Source of the DNA: an uncultured Pirellula sp.
Lineage (GTDB): Bacteria > Planctomycetota > Planctomycetia > Pirellulales > Pirellulaceae
DNA length: 9,402 nt
Assembly: GCA_903837255.1 (NCBI GenBank)
Contig: CAILTZ010000560.1
Span: forward strand, 1-9,402
Direction of reading: 5' to 3'
The notes under the pieces are model-generated. The model was not told the DNA's origin. It ran no database searches and saw only the letters and a program-made list of their open reading frames with translations. Shown piece by piece: positions 1 through 6,159 of this stretch. A program made the translations under genes and the position numbers. Numbering within the stretch: position 1 is the first letter of the stretch; the number at the start of each line of letters is the position of its first letter.

Positions 1-78
1 ATCAGGCCTACTGGGTCATCAGGCCTACTGGGTCATCAGGCCTACTGGGTCATCAGGCCTACTGGGTCATCAGGCCTA
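1..78. repeat. 17-bp tandem repeat array, truncated by window edge
   Basis: The unit ATCAGGCCTACTGGGTC is repeated without interruption at 1-17, 18-34, 35-51 and 52-68, and a fifth partial copy covers 69-78. The four complete copies are identical, which suggests recent expansion or active homogenisation. The array continues past the left edge, so its true length is unknown. The unit contains the palindrome AGGCCT. The TAG stop codon of the minus-strand hotdog gene lies in the last partial copy (76-78), so the array starts exactly at the 3' end of that gene. There are no spacers, so this is a simple tandem repeat and not a CRISPR. Confidence 0.97.
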
Positions 79-660
79 ATGGGGCTTGGATGGTAGTACC
101 AATGGACTCAATCGGGCTGCTTGTCGCAATGCCTCAGCGGACTTTACCTCCGCATCGAGCATGTGCTGTGGCGGACTTATTCTATTCCCCTGGGGGTCTA
201 CCGCAACGTCGAAAAGACGAAGGATTCGAAGAGTTCTCATTAGATCTTCGGGAGGGAAGAGGGCTTCGGCTCCAAAGCTATCATCGAGGAAAGCGAACCA
301 GAGTTCCATCTCCGCGACGCTTTGGCCCGCACAGGTGATCTTGCCCTCGATCACCGCTCCGCTGGCATGCTTGGCCTGCACGAGGGCTTCGAGCTCGATG
401 CAATCCCCCGGAACCACGACGCGATGAAAGGTCGCTTTGGATACCTTGGCCAACACCGTCTTGCGCGTGAAACCCTCGGCCTGCGATACCAGTAGTCCTC
501 CGGTTTGAGCCATCCCCTCGATCATTAACGAGTGGGGATAATGCGGACAACTGGGCAAGTAATTATCGATCGGCTCTTCGCCGAAGGTGATGTTCTTGAT
601 CGTGCGAGCTTTGGTGTCTCGCACGAATTCAACAAAACGATCTATCCAAAACCAACGCAC
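76..660 (-). CDS. FabZ-like hotdog protein (3-hydroxyacyl-ACP dehydratase family) with altered active site
   Basis: The 194-residue product looks like a hotdog-fold protein of the FabZ/FabA type, which dehydrates 3-hydroxyacyl-ACP in fatty acid or polyketide synthesis in the cytoplasm. The sequence has a helix motif with SLMIEGMAQTGGLLV (44-58), carrying the expected acidic residue E48, and the second family motif FHRVVVPGD (78-86). In the usual pattern the loop before this helix reads D-H-F-P-G-x-P; here it reads N-Y-L-P-S-C-P (33-39), so the catalytic histidine position is tyrosine (Y34). Residues from about 130 on extend beyond the usual FabZ length of about 150. The start is GTG at 660, with GAGG 8 bases upstream, 19 bp after the ACP stop. 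The tight pairing with ACP suggests acyl-ACP is its ligand. It may be a diverged or inactive paralogue. The family assignment is firm; catalytic activity is uncertain. Confidence 0.85.
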   Translation of the reverse strand: MRWFWIDRFVEFVRDTKARTIKNITFGEEPIDNYLPSCPHYPHSLMIEGMAQTGGLLVSQAEGFTRKTVLAKVSKATFHRVVVPGDCIELEALVQAKHASGAVIEGKITCAGQSVAEMELWFAFLDDSFGAEALFPPEDLMRTLRILRLFDVAVDPQGNRISPPQHMLDAEVKSAEALRQAARLSPLVLPSKPH

Positions 661-679
661 TGGTTACGCCTCGGCGGTC

Positions 680-1063
680 TTAAGCCAGTTTCGATTGCAC
701 GTAGCGACACATGTCGCTGACGGTCAGCAAATCGCCGAAGTCCTGGACGCGTGGATTGGACTCAAACTTGGTCAAGTCGGCCCAAGGCATCCGCTTTTTG
801 AGCTCCGAAAGACCGTTGGAGTTGACTTTGCCGTCTTGGACAAAGTTGCTTTGGGTCAAAATATCTTTGGGGAATAAATCCTCCGTTTGGATTTTGATTC
901 CGAAAGCTTTTTCCAACTTAAAGACAATATCTAGAAAGTCGATCGACTCGGCCCCTAGATCCCCGACCATGGTGGCACTCTCAGTCACATCGTCCCGATC
1001 GACTCCTAATGCATCCACCAGAGCGGATTGTACTTTGGAAAAAACCTCTTCATTCACTGACAT
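680..1063 (-). CDS. acyl carrier protein with long C-terminal insertion
   Basis: The 127-residue protein is an acyl carrier protein. The phosphopantetheine attachment site is S40 in DLGAESIDFLDIV (35-47), where GAESID replaces the more common GADSLD. The first ~60 residues fit a normal ACP (helix I, long loop, helix II). A normal ACP would end near 75-80, but here an extra ~45 residues (about 64-110, including KKRMPWADLTKF) precede a last helix, TVSDMCRYVQSKL. I have a recollection of this longer form from planctomycetes. The ATG at 1063 is preferred because GAGGGA lies 7 bases upstream; an in-frame start 7 codons earlier lacks this. The gene sits 19 bp before the hotdog gene, so the two are probably co-transcribed as part of a secondary fatty-acid or polyketide pathway, with condensing enzymes expected further left. 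Confidence 0.9.
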   Translation of the reverse strand: MSVNEEVFSKVQSALVDALGVDRDDVTESATMVGDLGAESIDFLDIVFKLEKAFGIKIQTEDLFPKDILTQSNFVQDGKVNSNGLSELKKRMPWADLTKFESNPRVQDFGDLLTVSDMCRYVQSKLA

Positions 1064-1124
1064 ACCGGCATCCCTCAGAATCAACGAATCCTTGTTCCCT
1101 GGTTCCCAAGTGGCCAGATGGCCT

Positions 1125-1140
1125 AAAAACCCCAGGGGTT
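1125..1140 (-). terminator. possible weak intrinsic terminator between peptidase and ACP genes
   Basis: On the minus strand the sequence reads AACCCCTGGGGTTTTT, a 5-bp stem with a 3-base loop running into a T stretch. It lies about 100 bases after the M61 peptidase stop and 60 bases before the ACP start, in the 175-bp gap. The stem is short, so this is only a candidate. If real, it would separate the glycosyltransferase/peptidase operon from the ACP/hotdog pair. Confidence 0.25.
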
Positions 1141-1238
1141 CATCATTTAAATACCCGCAATCGGATTATTTTACCAGCCCAGTGCGCCCAATCGTCGAAT
1201 TTTCATCCGAATCGAAAGCCCGCTTCCCGAGAATTTAC

Positions 1239-3227
1239 TTATTTTGTCCCAGTCGCTTGCTGCTCCTGGGACGCCTGGTTTGGAAGTCCCAGCCAGGATT
1301 TCCAGCGTTTTTCCTGTTCCTCGGTCGGCTTATCGACGCGGACAAGATTCCAGCTCGGGGTCGACGCCGGGTGGGCGGCGGCATCGATTTTTAGAGGGAG
1401 CTCGAGGATTTTTCCGCGTCTGGATACCAAAATGCTGGTCTGCTCGCCAAGTTGCAGCATCGAGACGCGATCGGCCCACTGCTCGGCTCCGATCCGATAG
1501 CCCCCCAAGGCAATCAACTCGTCTCCGACCTGGACCCCCGCGATGCTCCCGGCCGCACCCCGCAAGACTTTGTCGACCTGGGTTTTGCCCGCCGCATTGC
1601 TGAGCTCTAACCCAATATGGGCCGGACTGGCTGAATTCGCGCCCCCAGAGTTGCCATCGACGGCCTCTTTGGGCGCCTCCTTGGGCTTCCACATCAAACC
1701 GTAAGCGTCGAGCAGGGGTTGATAGTCGAGCTCCTCGGTCGAGAGGAGTTGTTCCTCCAGCCATACTCCCAAGGACTTGTCGGTAAGCTCCTGGACGATC
1801 TTCGAAAAGTCTTCGTTGCCGTACCCAGTAGCCCGATGGCGCTGCCAGAGCAGCCGCATGCAATCGTCCAAACTGTGTTTGTCGGAGGACCTAAGCCGGA
1901 TCTGTGCATCGAGCAGCATCCCCAAAATCGATCCTTTGACGTAGTAGCTGATGCGACTATTGGTGGCGTTTTCGTCGGGCCGGTAGAATTTGATCCAGGA
2001 GTCAAAGCTGCTCTCGCGAAGATTCTGCACTTGCCGGCCCGGGGAGTTCTGCACCGTTTGAATGCTCTTGCTGACTCGCTCTAGATACTCCTTGGGCGTC
2101 GATAGTCCCGACCGAACGACGAACAAATCGTCGTAGTAACTGGTCAGTCCCTCGGCGATCCAAAGCTCTTCGATGTACTGCTCTTGGTTGTAGTCGTACT
2201 TCATCAATGCCTTGGGCCTCAGCCGCCGGACGTTCCAAGTGTGGAAGAACTCATGCGAGACGAGCCCCAGCCAATCGACATACTTGGACCTCTGCTTTTG
2301 TGTCCATCGGCTGGCCATGAGCACCGTCGAGTTGTCGTGTTCGAGCCCACCACCGGCCTCGGTTAGCAAGTTCAAAAACCAATACTGCTTGTAAGGTACC
2401 TCGCCCCAAAACTCCTGTTCGATTTTGATGATCTTGGCCGCATCGGCCATGGCTCTTTGCGTGTCCCAACCTTCGTGCGGGACCGTGGCCAAATAATGGG
2501 GGACCCCAGAGATTTCCTGGGTTTGGATATCGATATTCCCCAGAACCAACGGGCTGTCGACGAGTTCATCGAAGTTCTTTGCTGTCCGCACCCAAGGACT
2601 TTTCGGGGATGCTTCCAGGGAGGTTGCGATCTGCGTCCAAGTGTCCAAGGGGTCGCATTCAAGCACGCACTTGCGCTCGAGTGCATCCTCGGGGATCAAG
2701 AACGTGGCTGCTCCGGTCACGAAGGCAAAGTGCTCTTCGATCCAATTGGTCCTGACCCCCATCTCTCGACCATAAAGGCCATAACTCACGGTCACTAGAT
2801 CGTTGTTTTCGCAAGACACGATCCAGTGGTTCTTGTCTACCTTGGTGGTCTTCAACGGGCCTTCATCGTTGAACGCCTGGATGCTTTCGATCTGCCGAGC
2901 GTACTCGCGGACCATGTAGCTGCCCGGGGTCCAGACGGGCATCATCAGCCGCAGCTCCTTGGCCCCGTTGGTCGGAAAGGTAGCATGGACCCACACTCGA
3001 TGGTTGGCCGCTTCCTTAAAGTCTAGGCGGTAGTAGATCGCGTCCTTGTCGGAATAAGCTTCGCTGCTCGGGGCTTGGGCACTCAATCGATTCTCCGGAA
3101 TCCAAGCGACCAGCCAGCAGGCGACCAAGAGGCCTGTTACCAGCCAGCCCCCTGCGGTGCGGCTGAGCCACTCTAAGTTCGAGGTACGTAAATCTGAACC
3201 GCTATGATTTGGTGTTGTGGGTTGCAT
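1239..3227 (-). CDS. M61 family metallopeptidase with C-terminal PDZ domain
   Basis: The 662-residue product matches the M61 (glycyl aminopeptidase-like) zinc peptidases. The zinc site HEFFHTWN is at 325-332 (H325, E326, H329), with the third ligand in WIAEG (E359). The family signature GGGLEHDNS is at 292-300. An N-terminal beta domain (about 65-240) precedes the catalytic part, and a PDZ domain lies at about 540-615, with its core at VGDELIALGG. Residues 27-43 are hydrophobic and are followed by SAQA (49-52), which suits signal peptidase cleavage after A52, so the enzyme is probably periplasmic or membrane-anchored. The hydrophobic stretch begins late (residue 27), so the true start could be slightly downstream. 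The ATG at 3227 follows the preceding gene's stop by 13 bp, with AGGAG somewhat far upstream. The substrate is unknown. Confidence 0.93.
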   Translation of the reverse strand: MQPTTPNHSGSDLRTSNLEWLSRTAGGWLVTGLLVACWLVAWIPENRLSAQAPSSEAYSDKDAIYYRLDFKEAANHRVWVHATFPTNGAKELRLMMPVWTPGSYMVREYARQIESIQAFNDEGPLKTTKVDKNHWIVSCENNDLVTVSYGLYGREMGVRTNWIEEHFAFVTGAATFLIPEDALERKCVLECDPLDTWTQIATSLEASPKSPWVRTAKNFDELVDSPLVLGNIDIQTQEISGVPHYLATVPHEGWDTQRAMADAAKIIKIEQEFWGEVPYKQYWFLNLLTEAGGGLEHDNSTVLMASRWTQKQRSKYVDWLGLVSHEFFHTWNVRRLRPKALMKYDYNQEQYIEELWIAEGLTSYYDDLFVVRSGLSTPKEYLERVSKSIQTVQNSPGRQVQNLRESSFDSWIKFYRPDENATNSRISYYVKGSILGMLLDAQIRLRSSDKHSLDDCMRLLWQRHRATGYGNEDFSKIVQELTDKSLGVWLEEQLLSTEELDYQPLLDAYGLMWKPKEAPKEAVDGNSGGANSASPAHIGLELSNAAGKTQVDKVLRGAAGSIAGVQVGDELIALGGYRIGAEQWADRVSMLQLGEQTSILVSRRGKILELPLKIDAAAHPASTPSWNLVRVDKPTEEQEKRWKSWLGLPNQASQEQQATGTK

Positions 3228-3240
3228 AGAGCATAGTTTG

Positions 3241-4026
3241 TCAAGCTCCTGAGCGGTTGGGAAGATGGCTGCGGAACCATTGTTTGGTAAGTATCAGAGG
3301 TTTTATCCAGGGTCTTCGGGATGCTCTGGGCAGGTGCTGATGCTCCAGACCTTCAAACCGCTTGGAATTTTCCAGGGTTTGCTCGTCTGTCAGGGTGTCC
3401 CGGTCGGCGTAGACGACCGCTCCGACGAATTCGCCCTCCGGGCGGACAATCGGGAATGGCAAACAGAATTCATCGCCGTAGGAGTACAGTTCGCTGTGGA
3501 CCAGCAGATCGTGCTCGAAACGTGGATAGACGACTTCTCTGAGGAAGACCTGGTCTTGGCCTTTTCTAGCCCAAACACCCCAGCGGTCGATCAAGGCTTG
3601 GATGTCCGGCACCGCGCCACCTCGACAACCCCACATGCCTCCCATGATGACGACCTGGTGCTCGGGATGGTCGCGCATCAGATGGAGTGTTTTGCCACTT
3701 GCTAGCCATTGCTCGACCGCTGCCGCTTCACGCAGCGTCGGCCGCGAATCGGTATCGCGCACGATGACCGCATCGAGGGTTGGGTCTCCGGCCGGCAGGA
3801 ACCGCCAAAACATTCCGTCGATGAGCCCGGTTCGCTCCTTGCGGATGACTTCAGCTCCCTCGGCTATCAGACGATCGATGTCTGATGGACCGACCTCCTG
3901 CGAGACATACACTCGTGGCGTCCATCCTGGATAAATGCTCGGTACCATCCGCACGTTGCGCAAAGCGCCTTGGACGTAAAGCGGATTGGTGCCATAGAGG
4001 GAATAGGAGATGACTCGCTTGGCCAT
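3241..4026 (-). CDS. putative glycosyltransferase (GT-A type, DxD motif)
   Basis: The 261-residue product has features of a nucleotide-sugar glycosyltransferase. These are an N-terminal beta strand (VISYSLYGTN, 5-14), a predicted core where FWRFLPAGD (73-81) is followed by the acidic metal-binding motif VIVRDTDSR (87-95, D91 and D93), and then HLMRDHPEHQVVIMGGMWG (115-133). I recognise the RDTDSR...MRDHP...GGMWG arrangement from capsule and LPS-type gene neighbourhoods, but I cannot name a GT family. No membrane segment is seen, so it is probably cytoplasmic. The start codon at 4026 has AAAGGA 8 bases upstream, overlapping the stop of the preceding gene 12 bp away. It probably acts with the neighbouring gene at 4039-4860 on the same surface glycan. 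The sugar and acceptor are unknown. Confidence 0.7.
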   Translation of the reverse strand: MAKRVISYSLYGTNPLYVQGALRNVRMVPSIYPGWTPRVYVSQEVGPSDIDRLIAEGAEVIRKERTGLIDGMFWRFLPAGDPTLDAVIVRDTDSRPTLREAAAVEQWLASGKTLHLMRDHPEHQVVIMGGMWGCRGGAVPDIQALIDRWGVWARKGQDQVFLREVVYPRFEHDLLVHSELYSYGDEFCLPFPIVRPEGEFVGAVVYADRDTLTDEQTLENSKRFEGLEHQHLPRASRRPWIKPLILTKQWFRSHLPNRSGA

Positions 4027-4038
4027 GCATTGGATCCT

Positions 4039-4860
4039 TTAAGCCGCTTGAGCCGCTGCGGATTGACCGCTGGGGTACTCGATTTGTTGCCAATCCAATT
4101 GGGTTGCTGATCCCAATGGCCGCTCTGGGTAGCGAAAATTGTGATAGTAAAGTTGGGTGTTATTCATATCGAGCGACTCGATCATGCATCGAATCGAGCT
4201 CTCCATGCAGTGGACCTGGGCGGCCCTTTCCAGAACCAATCCCAAGTGAAAAATGCTCTCGGTGATATCGTTCCGCACGATGGCGGCTCGGATCTGATCG
4301 GTTTGGACACGGTAGCCACGAGCCGGATCGTCGTGCACAAAAGCATAGCCTCGCTGCGAGAGGCTCTTGTCGATGATGAGTTTCTTGTAGACTCGCTCCT
4401 CTTGTTGGTAATCCCGCTCCCAATAGCAGTGGCTGTAGCGGACCGAATAGGGGATCCCCGCTTGCAAATAAAAGAGCTGATCGAAAAAGGTGTTTGGGTT
4501 TTGTTTCAGCAGCGGCCGCATGGCGCGATGCCCTAGGCACGCGAAGTTTCGGGTCTTGTGCTTTCTAAGGATTCGCTGCACGGCATGGTTTTCGCGCTGG
4601 TCACGAGGGAGTACTTCGAGGACTATCCTCGGCTCGTCGCGATACATCCACTGGGTCATCAGGGCGTTGGGAGCTTTGCAAAAGACGTGGACCGAGCGAT
4701 GGGCGGGGAGTTTATCCAGCAGAAAACGGACCATGCCGTTGAAGTGGATCATGTCACCGAGCCCCAGCGTGTGGTGGAGAAATAGGTCCTGACCATAGTC
4801 CAATTCCTGGATTCCGCACGGGCGAACCCCCAAGAGCTTGCTGATATCTAGTTGGACCAT
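4039..4860 (-). CDS. putative glycosyltransferase-like protein (GT-B-like), function unassigned
   Basis: The 273-residue product is soluble, with no signal or membrane segment. It has a glycine-rich N-terminal motif, HTLGLGDMIHFNGMVRFL (30-47), like the GLGD loop of GT-B fold transferases such as heptosyltransferase-type enzymes. A C-terminal segment, HCMESSIRCMIESL (217-230), resembles the conserved acidic/serine patch near the donor site of such enzymes. It is shorter than a full GT-B enzyme. It is the first gene of a compact minus-strand run (12 bp to the next gene), and the DxD glycosyltransferase that follows supports a role in glycan assembly. The ATG at 4860 has GGAG 8 bases upstream. 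A nucleotide-sugar binding role is inference; a purely structural or regulatory relative is also possible. Confidence 0.55.
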   Translation of the reverse strand: MVQLDISKLLGVRPCGIQELDYGQDLFLHHTLGLGDMIHFNGMVRFLLDKLPAHRSVHVFCKAPNALMTQWMYRDEPRIVLEVLPRDQRENHAVQRILRKHKTRNFACLGHRAMRPLLKQNPNTFFDQLFYLQAGIPYSVRYSHCYWERDYQQEERVYKKLIIDKSLSQRGYAFVHDDPARGYRVQTDQIRAAIVRNDITESIFHLGLVLERAAQVHCMESSIRCMIESLDMNNTQLYYHNFRYPERPLGSATQLDWQQIEYPSGQSAAAQAA

Positions 4861-4940
4861 CGGTCGGTCTCCGCTGTGGTGGTGCCTAACTCAAATACTG
4901 TGGCTTTAGCAAAAAATAGGCACTCAGGGCAAGACAGGAA

Positions 4941-4967
4941 ATCAGTCGGATCAGTCGGATCAGTCGA
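4941..4967. repeat. 9-bp direct repeat array, left side of broken four-helix gene
   Basis: The array is three consecutive 9-bp units, ATCAGTCGG, ATCAGTCGG and ATCAGTCGA. Rotated, the unit is GGATCAGTC. The stop codon of the pseudogene (4960-4962, minus strand) falls inside the third copy, so the array begins at that gene's 3' end. The same unit with one base changed (GGATCAGAC on the minus strand) appears three times at 5422-5448 in the opposite orientation. Confidence 0.9.
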
Positions 4968-5333
4968 TTGGCACAGTTCCTGTGCAGTCTGGATATTTCA
5001 CGCATCCCCAGAATTGAGATCCGCGGCGATTGCCGCTTCTGGCCGTCCTGACGGACATCAATGCGCCGCAGGAGGGGCATCTTGGAGAGTCATCACCCGC
5101 TTGCTGAGTCCGATGCTCCAATCTCGCTGCGTTGAGTTGTTCCCTGTAGCCACCGTATTGGATGAAATCCTGTTCGAGACGCCCGACCTGGCCGCTTGGA
5201 TCATTTGATCTACTGTGCGCGATCTAGCATCAAGAAACCTGTCGCAAAACCAAACAGTGGCATCGTAAATGATCGTGGTTGTCTGAAACGATGCGAGCAA
5301 TCTGTACCCGCCACTTGGGCGCAGTTTTTTCAT
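4960..5333 (-). pseudogene. four-helix-bundle 'suffix' protein with C-terminal zinc ribbon, internally deleted and frameshifted
   Basis: Two parts of one gene are visible in different frames. From ATG at 5333 the first frame gives GGYRLLASFQTTTIIYDAT (residues 8-26), then RSRTVDQMIQAARSG ending at residue 51 (5181). This is the conserved N-terminal helix region of the four-helix-bundle suffix family, a relative of the bundle proteins encoded in 23S rRNA intervening sequences. It then continues as unrelated sequence to a stop at 5058. A second frame, starting around 5187, gives 75 residues to a TGA at 4960: LEQDFIQYGGYREQL, then a topoisomerase-type zinc ribbon with CPSC, SGNRRGSQFWGC and YPDC (four cysteines in two pairs). 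By my recollection an intact member has roughly 80-100 further residues between these parts, which are missing here. A strong GGGAGG site precedes the start, so translation would still initiate, giving a 91-residue truncated product. Confidence 0.85.
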
Positions 5334-5340
5334 TGCTGAA

Positions 5341-5346
5341 CCTCCC
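5341..5346 (-). promoter_or_regulatory. ribosome binding site of the broken four-helix gene
   Basis: GGGAGG on the minus strand lies 7 bases before the ATG at 5333. It is among the better Shine-Dalgarno matches in this window. Its preservation shows that 5333 was the real start of the gene and suggests the deletion is fairly recent. Confidence 0.75.
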
Positions 5347-5421
5347 TGATCTCAGTTGATTTCAATTCAATTGGCACTATAACGCTAGGCTGCAAATCTC
5401 GCCCGATTTTGGTCAGAAAAA

Positions 5422-5448
5422 GTCCGATCCGTCTGATCCGTCTGATCC
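5422..5448. repeat. 9-bp direct repeat array, right side of broken four-helix gene
   Basis: The array is three consecutive units, GTCCGATCC, GTCTGATCC and GTCTGATCC. Read on the minus strand, the unit is GGATCAGAC, one base different from the GGATCAGTC unit at 4941-4967. The two arrays are thus inverted relative to each other, with the pseudogene between. It lies 16 bases upstream of the nitroreductase start codon, so it probably falls in that gene's leader. Confidence 0.9.
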
Positions 5449-5464
5449 CAATCGAAAGAAAACC

Positions 5465-6133
5465 ATGAAAACTCCCAATGACATTCCGACCCCGCAAGGG
5501 TCTCCAAGCCAGTGGCTCGATGCCTTAGAGTGGCGCTATGCCGTCAAACGATTCGATCCACAGCGGACGATCGATCCGGAGCTCTGGCAATCGGTCGAAA
5601 AAAGTTTGATTCTGACCCCAAGCAGCTTCGGCCTGCAGCCTTGGCGGTTCCTGGTCGTGACCGACCCGGCAGTCAAAACCCAATTGCCAGCGATCTCCTG
5701 GGGCCAACAGCAGCCCAGCGATTGCTCCCACTTGGTCGTCATCGCAACGCTCCGCTCGATCGATACCCAGTACGTCGATCGATTCCTCCACGACACGGCA
5801 AACACACGAAACATCCCTTTCGAGAGTTTAGCGAACTATCGCAAAGTCATCCTCGGGTTTTTAGAGAATAGTCCAGAGCGCCTCGCCGACTGGGCGACCC
5901 AACAAGGCTACATTGCCCTCGGGCAACTGATGGCTACGGCCGCCTATTTGGGCATCGATGCTTGTCCTATGGAAGGCCTCTCGCCTGCAAAATACGACCA
6001 AGTCCTAGGACTCGATGGGAGTCCCTATGCCACACGGGTGGCATGCGCCTTGGGGTATCGCCATCCTCAGGACGGTTATGCGGGGAATGCCAAGGTCCGT
6101 TTTGCGGCCGAGCAGCTCGTCGTTCGAGTTTGA
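5465..6133 (+). CDS. nitroreductase family NAD(P)H-dependent oxidoreductase
   Basis: The 222-residue product matches the NfsB-like nitroreductase family: FMN-dependent flavoenzymes, normally dimers, that reduce nitro compounds, quinones or related substrates in the cytoplasm. FMN-binding signatures are RYAVKRFD (24-31), SSFGLQPWRFLVV (53-65), the segment PSDCSHLVVIAT (84-95), and QGYIALGQLMATAAYLGIDACPMEGL (147-172), which is close to the family pattern. The C-terminal GYRHPQDGYA...KVRF (197-213) is also typical. The length is normal. The ATG at 5465 follows a purine-rich stretch (GAAAG) that is a modest ribosome binding site. The gene stands alone on the plus strand, with the 9-bp repeat array immediately upstream, and converges on the DUF4912 gene 17 bp beyond its stop. 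The physiological substrate cannot be read from the sequence. Confidence 0.93.
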   Translation: MKTPNDIPTPQGSPSQWLDALEWRYAVKRFDPQRTIDPELWQSVEKSLILTPSSFGLQPWRFLVVTDPAVKTQLPAISWGQQQPSDCSHLVVIATLRSIDTQYVDRFLHDTANTRNIPFESLANYRKVILGFLENSPERLADWATQQGYIALGQLMATAAYLGIDACPMEGLSPAKYDQVLGLDGSPYATRVACALGYRHPQDGYAGNAKVRFAAEQLVVRV

Positions 6134-6134
6134 C

Positions 6135-6159
6135 GACTGATCAGTCCGATCTATAGATC
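6135..6159. repeat. two adjacent 12-bp perfect palindromes between convergent genes
   Basis: GACTGATCAGTC (6135-6146) and GATCTATAGATC (6148-6159) are both perfect palindromes separated by one base. They fill the junction between the convergent nitroreductase and DUF4912 genes and include the DUF4912 stop codon (6151-6153). The first contains the GATCAGTC core of the 9-bp repeats seen elsewhere in the window, in both orientations. As hairpins they would be short and lack a T run, so an ordinary terminator is not evident. Confidence 0.7.

Noticed and set aside
1..78. CRISPR array
   Set aside because: The units are contiguous with no spacers, and no cas gene is present.
1330..2238. Several long frames overlapping the M61 peptidase gene on both strands
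   Set aside because: The M61 frame carries the HExxH zinc site, family signatures and PDZ domain along its whole length; the others are shadows.
4650..4663. 14-base exact match (ACTGGGTCATCAGG) to the 17-bp tandem repeat
   Set aside because: It lies inside the coding sequence of the glycosyltransferase-like gene, is a single copy, and shows no repeat context. It is probably coincidence, though unlikely enough to note.
4886..5080. Minus-strand open frame of 64 codons ending in an RLIRLIRLI pattern
   Set aside because: The pattern is the 9-bp repeat translated in the third frame. The zinc-ribbon frame over the same bases is the biologically meaningful one.
4852..5208. Plus-strand open frame of 118 codons over the intergenic region
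   Set aside because: It is antisense to the four-helix remnant, whose minus-strand frames carry clear family motifs. Its own translation has no recognisable motif and no ribosome binding site was evident.
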